From Mesostigma viride (lineage: Eukaryota > Streptophyta > Mesostigmatophyceae > Mesostigmatales > Mesostigmataceae): 64,000 nucleotides of DNA. How positions within the stretch are numbered: position 1 is the first letter of the stretch; every line of letters begins with the position of its first letter. The DNA is taken from assembly GCA_009746045.1 (NCBI GenBank), contig RPFO01000072.1:5514507-5578506 (forward strand). The letters are read 5' to 3'. The position numbers and the translations under genes were made by a program. Below, piece by piece: positions 52,944 to 60,985 of the stretch. The notes under the pieces were generated by a model. It did no database searches and was not told the DNA's origin. It saw nothing but the letters and a program-made list of their open reading frames with translations.

Positions 52944-54115
52944 TAGGCACGCAAACGATGCGTGAGCCCACCCAGCCCTGCGTTGTCACACACGATGGGC
53001 TCCCCCAGGAGTGCCACGATTGTAGCCCAGTCCTCCCGCACCGCCTGATGTGGGCTGTCACCCGCCACAACGTTCTCAAACAGATACGCAGGCGGATGGG
53101 GCTGACGCGACTGCAACAGTCCCACCACACGCAACAGTTCCCAGAACAGCGCGCTACGCGGATCGGCTAGCCCCCGCCCTTGCCCTGCCTGGCTCAGGCC
53201 CTGGCACTCCCAACCCGCAATTACCAAGTCGATGGCATGATGCCTGCGCAACAACTGCTGCACCTGCACCTCACCGATGGCTCGGATATCTTGAGGACAT
53301 TCCCCAAACGGGTCACGCCATGCTGATGGCGGAAACTGCGCGGGATACTCTCGCGACAACACGCCACAGTGACTGAAGTACACCTGACGCGCCTTGTGCG
53401 ATGGCTCTACCGCGATGAGTTTACGGCACACGCCGCCTGCGGCCAAAAAGCCTGCAATGCCCCCTCCGATCCCCGCAAACAGTTCCAACACTACCGCACC
53501 CTTGGCAAAATCAGGGGCCTGCGGTAAGATTGCAGCAGAAAAATTACCTTGGGCCTCCGAGACACCCGGTTGCACCAAAGTGAGGCCATGGCTGGCCATC
53601 TGAGGAATGGTGATGACGGCTTCAGTCACCCGCTTGCGCATAGCCAGCTGCCGCGTGGACGTCACAGCATCCAGCGACCACTGCGTGCGCATCTTGGCAA
53701 TGCTCGCCGTTGGCTGAGGCAGCACCGTCCGATGCTTGTCCCACGCCGATGAGCCCGCCGCCCGTACCTCCACCATGCTGACCTCCACCACGCCCGCAGC
53801 CGCGGAAGGGTTGAGGCGTGCAGCCCCGGCTGAAGAACTGAAGCATGAGACCGGCACACTGGCCCGCTTCAGGCCAGCCCCATCCCAATCAGGGATGTAA
53901 GATGCCTCCTCCGCCCTATAGTCCACCTGAACCATGGCGCGAGCAAGGACATCCACCCCGAGTAGTGCGGAATATCCACACTTGTTGACCACCAGCGCAT
54001 ACGCGGACACGGTGGTCATGCTAGAGGCGCGCAACGGATTGAAAATCACGTTGACTTTAACCGCCGTCATAGCGTACGGCTTACTAGCCGGACCCTGCCA
54101 ACCTGACACAGACAC
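52892..54115 (-). CDS. retrotransposon-borne C5-cytosine DNA methyltransferase (motifs I-VIII), after the protease end
   Basis: 407-residue frame. Residues 1-75 complete the aspartic protease begun at the end of gag (VNVIFNPLRAS, SALLGVDVLARAMVQVDY). The methyltransferase follows: motif I VVLELFAGIGGGIAGFLAAG (208-227), motif IV DLVIAGWECQGLSQAGQGRG with the catalytic Cys304, motif VI AYLFENVV (344-351) and motif VIII HRLRAYWTN (386-394). Motif IV has Glu where the family usually has Pro (PCQ/PCN). Motifs IX and X lie in the next frame. The enzyme would methylate cytosines, perhaps to protect or silence the element's own DNA. The frame break leaves the activity of this copy open. Confidence 0.85.
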   Translation of the reverse strand: MSVSGWQGPASKPYAMTAVKVNVIFNPLRASSMTTVSAYALVVNKCGYSALLGVDVLARAMVQVDYRAEEASYIPDWDGAGLKRASVPVSCFSSSAGAARLNPSAAAGVVEVSMVEVRAAGSSAWDKHRTVLPQPTASIAKMRTQWSLDAVTSTRQLAMRKRVTEAVITIPQMASHGLTLVQPGVSEAQGNFSAAILPQAPDFAKGAVVLELFAGIGGGIAGFLAAGGVCRKLIAVEPSHKARQVYFSHCGVLSREYPAQFPPSAWRDPFGECPQDIRAIGEVQVQQLLRRHHAIDLVIAGWECQGLSQAGQGRGLADPRSALFWELLRVVGLLQSRQPHPPAYLFENVVAGDSPHQAVREDWATIVALLGEPIVCDNAGLGGLTHRLRAYWTNVACATGVQAVLGP

Positions 54116-57069
54116 GGGGCTTTCACTAAGCCACCGTTCTCGTAGGTCAGGTTCAGCATGGTGGCCAAGTCTGTGCTGATGACTAGCGGCTGAGCACCGC
54201 TATCAAGCTTGACTGCGCCAACCAACGGACATGTCACCATGTCGCTCCATACATCTCCACAGGCTCCAACTGCTTGGAACGCTATGGACGGCTCACCATT
54301 GGGGTATGGAACCACCGTGGGAACCTGGGGAACTGCACTAGTGCGCTGCTGGCTACTTGTGCTGACCACTCCCGCTTGCACCACGGGCACTGCGGCTTCT
54401 ACCGGCTGACGCCCGTAGGTGACGGACTCAGAATTGCGCAAGGTGCGCACATCATGCCCATCTGCGAACAACTGGATCTCGGACACAACCGACCCCAGCC
54501 ACTCAACCCCCTTCTGCCCGAAGGTGTCGACCACCTGCCGTGCTGAAAACATGGGTACGTCCACAATGAACGGCATTGGGTACACAGGCGCCAATCGCCT
54601 ACGCTGCTCCAGCCCAGCAGGGTTCGCATGCTCAAAAGCAGATTGCACCCCAGCCAGCGGCATGGAAAAGGACGCGGGCAACTGCCCGGCAGGCAACATG
54701 GGTGCCTGCTGAAAAGAAAGCGGGCTGCGTGCCTGCTTGCCTTTGGTAGCCTCCGCAGCGTTGATCTCGACGTCACCCGGCATGGGCGCCCAGAATGGGT
54801 CCTCCCGGTACACCGTCGCGAATTGGTTGGGGGGCGCCGTCGCCTCCTCACCATGCTTGATGGCAGCCACCTGGGCTTCCATCGAGTCGGTCTTGCCCGC
54901 CATCTCGGCGAAGTGGACCGTCTTGATGCCCGCGGCTGGACACTTGTTCATCAGGTGCCACTTCGTGTCTGCCCCATGCGGCTTCGTGCAGCGGCTTGGA
55001 CACTCGCGACTAAGGTGCCCATCCTTGTCGCAAAGGTAACATTTACCGCGTGACGGGGTGGGTGCGCCCAGCGCGCCTTGCACGCCCTGCGCCTCCTGAG
55101 TCCCATCCGATGACGGCGGACGACCGCCTCCGCCTCGACCACCACCGCGACCCCGACCACCGTAGCCACTGCCGCCGCCACCACGACTGACACCGCCGCT
55201 GCCACCCTGACCGCCACCGCCGCTGCCCCCGTGACCGGCGTTGCCACCACCCTGAGTGCCGACATATTCACCGCGCCCCGCACCAGGCAGCCGCTGGCCA
55301 CCCTTGACCGCGATGGCCTTCTCCATCTCAGCCATCTTCTTGCGCATCTCAGCCAGCTCAGACGAGATACCCTTCTCGCCTTCCGCACGCTTCCTGAGCA
55401 GCCGCTTGAATGCTGCACAGAGAGTCACCAAAGTCCACTCCCCACCGGGCGGCTCCGGAAGATCGATGGCCAGCAGGGGCACTGCACTCCGCCATAACCG
55501 GCAAGCCTTGGTCTGCGTATAATCAGGCACTTTGCCCGCAAACGCGAGAAGCCGGTCAAGGGAGAAAGCCGGATCCTCACCCTCGGCGACGGTGAACGCT
55601 CCATTCCATTCCGCGATGGCCTTGACGTGCTCAACTGGGTACTCCAGCCGCAGTTGCTGCCACAGCTGCTCTGCCGGGTCGACATCGAAGATGATCGAGT
55701 CGAGATCCGGTGTGCCCATGTCCGTGAGCGCAAACCATATGTCCGTGCGATGACATCGGTCCACGAGCGCTCGGTAATGCTGGACCAAAACCTGGACCTT
55801 CTTCTTGGTCAGGTCATGGAAAAAAAGGTGAATAAAATCCATCACCATCTCATGGCGAAGAGGATACCCCGAGGCATAACGATAAGTGTTACAATGAGCT
55901 CGGAAGAGCTCATAGGCTTCCTCTAAAGTCGCACCCGTGCCTGCTGAGGTGAACTTCTCGCGAAGCTCCACCTTGGGCAGCGATGGCACACGAGTGGATT
56001 CGCCATGCACGCCGTACGGCATGCGGTGGGGTCGCTGGACGTCGTCGCCCTCACCCCATGGTATGCTGGCTACCTCCCGATCGACTTGGCCCCAGCCGAA
56101 GTCTGACCGAGTGCCGCCAAGCCTGGGCCGCCCTGCGGTGCCACCCAACGGCGTTGCTGCCGCCGTCATGGGTGGCCGACCTGTGCTAAACAAGCCACCT
56201 GATGCTCCCCCCCTGGGGGCTGCACCATACCCGCCGCGCCACGATAACGTGCCTTGGTTGGGTGCCCGTAGGTTCCCCCCCAGCGTATAAGATGCGTCGG
56301 CAGTCGACCGGGTGCCTACCCGACCGACGTTCGGCTGCAGCTCGTCATCCTGCGCCATTTCCCCGTCGCCCCGCCGTTGACCGCTTGGTCCGACGCGTGG
56401 CTGACTGGGCTCAACGTTGCGTAGTGGACCTGTCCCACTGCGCTCTTCGTCGAAGTGTCCGCGTTGGTCGCGCAGCGCCTCATGTCGCCGCGCTTCCTCG
56501 GCAGCGGCCTCCTCGTCGGCAGCCTGCCTGGCCTCGGCGTCGCGTTGGGCCGCAGCTTGGCAGGCGCGTGCAGCTTCCGTGGTTGCCTCCGCCTGCCGCC
56601 GTTGCTCAGCGCGCTCCGTAGCACGCCTCGCTTCAGCCGTAGATTCCGCGCGCTCCAAAGCAAGTCGCACAGTTTCTTCAACAAGCGTCGCCTGTTGCGA
56701 TAACTGCGTCGCTTGCTGAGCTCGGAGTGCCGCCAGCTCTGCCGCTTGCTCTTGCAGCAGGCGCAGCACTTGGGTAAGAGCACCACCGTCCCCTGCCGAA
56801 GAAAGGGAAGGCGCTCCATTACCTAACAAAGCGGTGTCCGCACTAGTGCCGAGACGACCGCTGGGCGGGTCAGTTGCTTGACCGCCCGTAGCTGCCGGCG
56901 CTGACCCACCACTGCCTGATGCTGTGGGGTCAGTTCCTGACATGTTGATGGTGGTATCGACCCTGGAGAGCTCCTGCCCGTCGGTGTCGACGCCCGTGTT
57001 GGCACAGCCTGCGTGGCTTGCCAAAAACGCTGTGACCGACCTAGTGTGATATGACATAAACTGCCACAA
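54067..57069 (-). CDS. gag: Gag and protease N-terminus of the DNMT gypsy element
   Basis: A frame of 1000 codons. The likely ATG is at 56943 (MSGTDPTASG), giving about 958 residues. It has a long Ala/Glu/Arg coiled coil (roughly residues 95-205), a Gag fold (EAYELFRAHCNTYRYASGYP, RHEMVMDFIHLFFHDLTKKK), a Gly/Arg-rich segment with RGG boxes and a CCHC knuckle CYLCDKDGHLSREC (about 55045-55005). The end holds the protease active site VKLDSGAQPLVIS (DSG). The frame stops at 54067 while the protease continues in the -1 frame. It builds the particle and packages RNA. Confidence 0.85.
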   Translation of the reverse strand: MWQFMSYHTRSVTAFLASHAGCANTGVDTDGQELSRVDTTINMSGTDPTASGSGGSAPAATGGQATDPPSGRLGTSADTALLGNGAPSLSSAGDGGALTQVLRLLQEQAAELAALRAQQATQLSQQATLVEETVRLALERAESTAEARRATERAEQRRQAEATTEAARACQAAAQRDAEARQAADEEAAAEEARRHEALRDQRGHFDEERSGTGPLRNVEPSQPRVGPSGQRRGDGEMAQDDELQPNVGRVGTRSTADASYTLGGNLRAPNQGTLSWRGGYGAAPRGGASGGLFSTGRPPMTAAATPLGGTAGRPRLGGTRSDFGWGQVDREVASIPWGEGDDVQRPHRMPYGVHGESTRVPSLPKVELREKFTSAGTGATLEEAYELFRAHCNTYRYASGYPLRHEMVMDFIHLFFHDLTKKKVQVLVQHYRALVDRCHRTDIWFALTDMGTPDLDSIIFDVDPAEQLWQQLRLEYPVEHVKAIAEWNGAFTVAEGEDPAFSLDRLLAFAGKVPDYTQTKACRLWRSAVPLLAIDLPEPPGGEWTLVTLCAAFKRLLRKRAEGEKGISSELAEMRKKMAEMEKAIAVKGGQRLPGAGRGEYVGTQGGGNAGHGGSGGGGQGGSGGVSRGGGGSGYGGRGRGGGRGGGGRPPSSDGTQEAQGVQGALGAPTPSRGKCYLCDKDGHLSRECPSRCTKPHGADTKWHLMNKCPAAGIKTVHFAEMAGKTDSMEAQVAAIKHGEEATAPPNQFATVYREDPFWAPMPGDVEINAAEATKGKQARSPLSFQQAPMLPAGQLPASFSMPLAGVQSAFEHANPAGLEQRRRLAPVYPMPFIVDVPMFSARQVVDTFGQKGVEWLGSVVSEIQLFADGHDVRTLRNSESVTYGRQPVEAAVPVVQAGVVSTSSQQRTSAVPQVPTVVPYPNGEPSIAFQAVGACGDVWSDMVTCPLVGAVKLDSGAQPLVISTDLATMLNLTYENGGLVKAPCLCQVGRVRLVSRTL

Positions 57070-57202
57070 CCACTACCAAGTAGCAACGGTCTAATCTGAA
57101 AGACTTAATGGTTGATCAGGCCACTATGTGTGCTAGTCTTCCCCAGAAAACTGCACACCGTCTCTCTTTGCTGAAATGAAAATGTTCCTTTGCAGATGGA
57201 GC

Positions 57203-57216
57203 TAGTCTCTTCGAGT
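57203..57216 (-). promoter_or_regulatory. probable self-priming primer binding site
   Basis: In element sense ACTCGAAGAGACTA starts at the base directly after repeat A1. It is perfectly complementary over 14 nt to TAGTCTCTTCGAGT inside A1 (57632-57619). It lacks the usual TGG of tRNA-primed sites. The arrangement recalls Tf1/sushi-type self-priming. Confidence 0.65.
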
Positions 57217-58467
57217 AATGAAAAGAGGGCTCTCAGCCGAGGACAAGGAACTGTCCCTCGTGCCTGATGACCACCTTCTTGATCCCCTTGTGTACCGTCG
57301 CGTGCCGCGTTTGAATATCCTTGCTGGGGCGTTAGCTAGACGCTCCAACTACTCTAATTGCGACAATATGATGGTGCAAGAGGGTGCTTTTGCCTCCCCT
57401 GCTATAGAACAATGCTTTCACAACACACACTTTGCACAGTCTGATGATGAAGCCGCACATGCGGAATTTATTGAGAAAGTTAATACAATTACAACACGTT
57501 GATAGTCTCAATATCGATGCACTCCATGCTCACGAGCCCGCAGTTAGGCAGCGCTCCATGACATGCTACCGGCCTTGCTCCCAAGGAAAGGGAGAAACAC
57601 GAAGGCCACTAACGAGAGACTCGAAGAGACTACACGCTGCGTGAGAGTCCTCTTCGACTATGAACCAAACCATTCGTCATGCCACACGCATGACACACGC
57701 CACACTTGTCAGTCCAGCCAGGAATGCCAAAACTATCTTGCTGCCTGAACCATGCAAATAGAAACCGCATTCCAGTTGCCGTCCTGGCTTTCTACCACAC
57801 ATGCCAACAAAAGCAGGAAGGCATCCCGACAAATCTAAATTGCTACCCTGTTGCCGATCTCATCTCCTAGAGGCTCCGGCATTTCTGTCCCTGGGAATGT
57901 CCGGCATTGAGTCACGTCCACCAAGGTCGAAGCATAATATCCTTCAGACAATCTGCACGCTCACACCTTGCGTGTGAGTGGCCCAGCAAACATTGCGTCT
58001 AATCGTTCCTTTCTAGAAGAAATCCCTTTGTAGGGCTGCCAGCGATTTCGCATTCATTCCAGCGATCTGGCTCCGCACCGCAAATTGTCCTTTTCCATTT
58101 TCTGTCCAGTCCTCATAACGTTGACCCGCTATTCTACACCACAAAGACACCTGGCCTGTCAATAGCCTCGGCGCTGTTGAAGTCCAGCAGTCCAGCTTCA
58201 GCTCCAGCTGTCCACTAACACGCGTATGATCCTCTCGACGCTGCGCACTTGTGCTGCCGTCTGCTCAAGTCAGTGCTGCGCGCCCAGCTGTGCCTGGCCC
58301 GGCGCGGGTGCACGTACACTTTCGTCCGCTCTTATGCTGCAAGTGCTAGTGTCCCCCCCCGGTCACTAGCCTTTGTCGAAAATGCGTAGAAAACAAATTC
58401 CTTGCGCACGTCACCGGTCTTGTGCATAGTGGGCGCCGCCCGGATGACATAGCTCGCGTCCGTGACA
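57217..58467 (-). repeat. repeat A1, 5' terminal repeat of the gypsy element
   Basis: 1251 bp, beginning TGTCACGGACGCGAGC in element sense directly at the CCTG duplication and lacking the B segment. It presumably holds the promoter. A weak TTCATAG lies about 25-31 nt upstream of the possible RNA start at 57632. Confidence 0.9.
57619..57659. other. imperfect hairpin inside repeat A
   Basis: ACTCGAAGAG-ACT pairs with AGTCCTCTTCGACT around an inner perfect stem CACGC-T-GCGTG. The same occurs in A2 at 47900-47940. The outer arm is the segment complementary to the primer site. Confidence 0.6.
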
Positions 58468-58471
58468 CCTG
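58468..58471. repeat. CCTG target duplication of the gypsy element, right
   Basis: Matches 47352-47355. Confidence 0.8.
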
Positions 58472-59482
58472 CAGTTTGTCCTCCTTGCGGTGGAATTCCA
58501 CCAAGACAGGGGCGGTGGTGCCGCCGAGCCGTCGTGCCGTTTTGATGACGACGCTTTGGGCCACGCCGAGCTTCCCCAGGAAGGGGTCGCCTCGGAGGTA
58601 GGTGCCCAGGCGTGCATCGTTGACGTTCGAGGGGACGCCACGTACCACAATACTGCATGAGCGAATGGGTTCGTGCATAGCATCCCTTGTGCTGGCCTTG
58701 ACGGCTGTTTTGATTTCGTTGATGAGCTCCGTAGGGTTCTGAAGCGTGGCGGCATAGGTGGTCTTGGCAGGAGTTATGGAGGCAAGTTGTTGCTGGAGCT
58801 GGTGGAGGAGCTGCTGCTGCTGCTGCTGCAGCCCTGCTGCAATGTGGGTGATGGCGGAGTGGATGGAGGTGTCGGCGTGTGAGGAATGGGCGTGGTGGGT
58901 GGCGAGGTGGTTGTGGACAGGGTTGAGGGCAGCGTTGAGGAGGGGAGGGAGGCGATCGAAGCAGGTATTGGCGACTTGCTTGGCGGTGATGTTGATGGCG
59001 GCCGCAACAGTGGGGTCGGCTCCCAGGTCCAGAGAGGCCATGACAAAGCTCTCAAGGGCGCTGTCGGAAAGACGGGAGCACGTCCACCAGACTGCGAGGC
59101 AGAGGTCAGTGTCGTCGGGGTCGTCGTGGAGAAAGTCCGACAGGTGGGTAACCTGTTGGTTGCAGTCCCGGATCTCGCACTTTTTCTCGGCAGCCAGGTG
59201 CAGGATGGTGAGGGCGGCAGCTCGGGACAGGCGCATGATGGCGTTAAGGCCTGGCCATTTGCCAGGTAAAAATGCGGCAGCTTCCTCGGCAGAAAAGGCC
59301 TCCTCGCGGGTATCCATGGCAGGGTCGCTGTTCGGCGGAGCGGTGGAGTGGAGCGGCTGGATGCTGACAGTGGCGTCCGGCATAGCGTGCAAGGGTGTTT
59401 CCAACGACGCCATGGCTTCATCAGCGAGTTGGTGCAGGGCCGCGGACGCTTGTGATTGCTGGGATGAGTCGTATTCCGCCAT
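58468..59482 (-). CDS. LINE ORF1, N-terminal part (before the gypsy insertion)
   Basis: Starts with ATG at 59482. The first 230 residues are helical and Ala/Leu-rich (PGKWPGLNAIMRLSRAAALT). A Gln tract lies in LQQQQQQLLHQLQQQL (about 230-250), then an RRM-like segment RSCSIVVRGVPSNVNDARLG (about 288-307) ending VLVEFHRKEDKLQ at the insertion point. Such ORF1 proteins bind the LINE RNA. The gypsy element separates this part from its C-terminus at 46897-47351. Confidence 0.75.
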
Positions 59483-59495
59483 ATCGAGCTGAAAA

Positions 59496-59999
59496 AACAG
59501 CGATATTTGCTGGGCAGGGCGGTGGCGGTATCTTCGAAAATATTGAGCGATAGTTGTAGAAAATTATATCAGCGTGTTCGTCTTTAAAAGACGAGTCTAA
59601 TGCAACCAACCCGATGAAATTTCATGGCCGGAGTCAAAAGTTATGAGCATTCTCGTATATTGCAACAGCGATATTTGCTGGGCAGGGCGGTGGCGGTATC
59701 TTCGGAAATATTGAGCGATAGCTGTAGAAAATTATATCAGCGTGTTCGTCTTCAAAAGACGAGTCTAATGCAACCAACCCGATGAAATTTCATGGCCGGA
59801 GTCAAAAGTTATGAGCATTCTCGTATATTGCAACAGCGATATTTGCTGGGCAGGGCGGTGCCGGTATCTTCGGAAATATTGAGCGATAGCTGCAGAAAAT
59901 TATATCAGCGTGTTCGTCTTCAAAAGACGAGACTAATGCAACCAACCCGATGAAATTTCATGGCCGGAGTCAAAAGTTATGAGCATTCTCGTATATTCG
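59496..59999 (-). repeat. three 168-bp 5' UTR monomers of the LINE
   Basis: Units start AACAGCGATATTTGCTGGGC at 59496, 59664 and 59832 with few differences, just upstream of ORF1. Tandem promoter monomers at a LINE 5' end are known from mouse L1. A diverged single unit precedes the ORF1-only element at 14.56-14.71 kb. Confidence 0.85.
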
Positions 60000-60041
60000 T
60001 AGAAATGTACTATATCGGTTGCAAATCCAGTTAACGTAAAA

Positions 60042-60053
60042 CCTTGGCGGGTT
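60042..60053. repeat. 12-bp target duplication of the LINE, right copy
   Basis: CCTTGGCGGGTT, matching 43147-43158. Confidence 0.85.
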
Positions 60054-60399
60054 CAGTTCGGACAGCCTGAGCCGGAGATATACCCAAGCTGCTTGCAGAA
60101 TCAAACACTTGGAAGAGTATTAAGCTTATCCTTTTAAGGGGAGGGGATATGCCTAAATAGCACATTTCTGGAAACCATACCTATGCATGTGCTAAAAATC
60201 CAATTATGATTGGGAACCATAAATATGATTTAAAAAAAATTTTCCAACCACTTGGGGGGGGTACTAGCCCCCACCAGATGCCGGTTACGCGCTAAAAATA
60301 GAAAAAGACGCTACTTTTGGCATATTTTCCCTAGGACAATGGGCAAACATATTTGGACCAAATCATATATTTCCATCCCGGATGCTCCCGGATCATATA

Positions 60400-60985
60400 T
60401 TTCCCGGATGCTCCGACAGGTCCTGAATGTCGGGTTTTCTCAGCGTAGGTCCTTAGAGTCTTTGTATCACGGTATGCCGCGTATTTCGGACGAGATTAGA
60501 CAGCGTAGGATAGCATTTGTAGGACATCTTGCTCGCACCAGCCAGGTCGACACCGCCCTTGGTCTGGCCGGTCCCCAGCGGCTCGGCCAACCGGGGCGGC
60601 ACATTTTGACCTGGCCTGGCCCCAAGAACATTCCTAAAAAGGTAGGGAAACATGCCATGACCTATACCTAGATGTTGCTGGACGACCTAGTGGTCCCAGC
60701 CCAGTTTGAGTACCGCATCCACTCTCTCTCCCGTCTTTGGACTGCCATGCAGGACAAGACGCGGTGGAAGAAGATTGTCAAGGCGCACACGCCAGCCCCT
60801 GTGGGCAAGCCGCCTCCCCCCAAGCGGAGGAGCCGTTTTGATGAGTAGCGTAGATAGGCTTTTCTAGACTAGATATAGCTTAGAGTTAGGTTAGTTCGAT
60901 TACGCGGCTTCCTCCACACCACCCATCCAACCTGGAATATGTGCTACATGATCTCCCAACGGAGACATGTTATAATTTAATTTTT
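60400..60985 (+). mobile_element. 5'-truncated LINE 3' end
   Basis: The plus strand encodes the ORF2 C-terminus: HGMPRISDEIRQRRIAFVGH from about 60470, a stop near 60671, and the end KAHTPAPVGKPPPPKRRSRF with stop at 60846-60848. The 3' UTR has the hairpin CTCC-CAAC-GGAG (60953-60964) and a short T/A-rich tail. It belongs to the same family as 9588-10858. Confidence 0.75.

Larger units (their letters stand above)
47356..58467 (-). mobile_element. Ty3/gypsy element with DNA methyltransferase, PHD finger and split direct repeats
   Basis: An 11,112-bp element on the minus strand. In element sense: A1 (58467-57217), a primer site touching A1 (57216-57203), gag-protease (57069-54067), protease end plus DNMT (54115-52892), DNMT end plus RT and RNase H (52943-50400), integrase plus PHD finger (50427-48919), a G7 polypurine tract (48901-48893), B1 (48892-48750), GC, A2 (48747-47498) and B2 (47496-47356). 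Ends are TGTCACGG and GCGACA, flanked by CCTG. The A and B copies differ at only a few positions, so insertion was recent. Whether this copy is active is unknown. Confidence 0.9.
43159..60041 (-). mobile_element. near full-length APE-type LINE, interrupted by the gypsy element
   Basis: Without the 11.1-kb gypsy insertion the LINE is about 5.8 kb. In element sense it has three 168-bp 5' UTR monomers, ORF1, an overlapping ORF2 (endonuclease and RT), a short 3' UTR with the hairpin ACGTGAC-GCA-GTCACGT (43178-43194) and a TTAA tail at 43159-43173. The 12-bp duplication CCTTGGCGGGTT flanks it. Several single-base frame changes in ORF2 suggest it is no longer active or that homopolymers were misread. 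Confidence 0.85.

Noticed and set aside
50400-54115. Canonical -1 slippery heptamers in the three overlaps
   Set aside because: I looked at each overlap for X-XXY-YYZ in the correct phase and found none, so programmed frameshifting remains a hypothesis.
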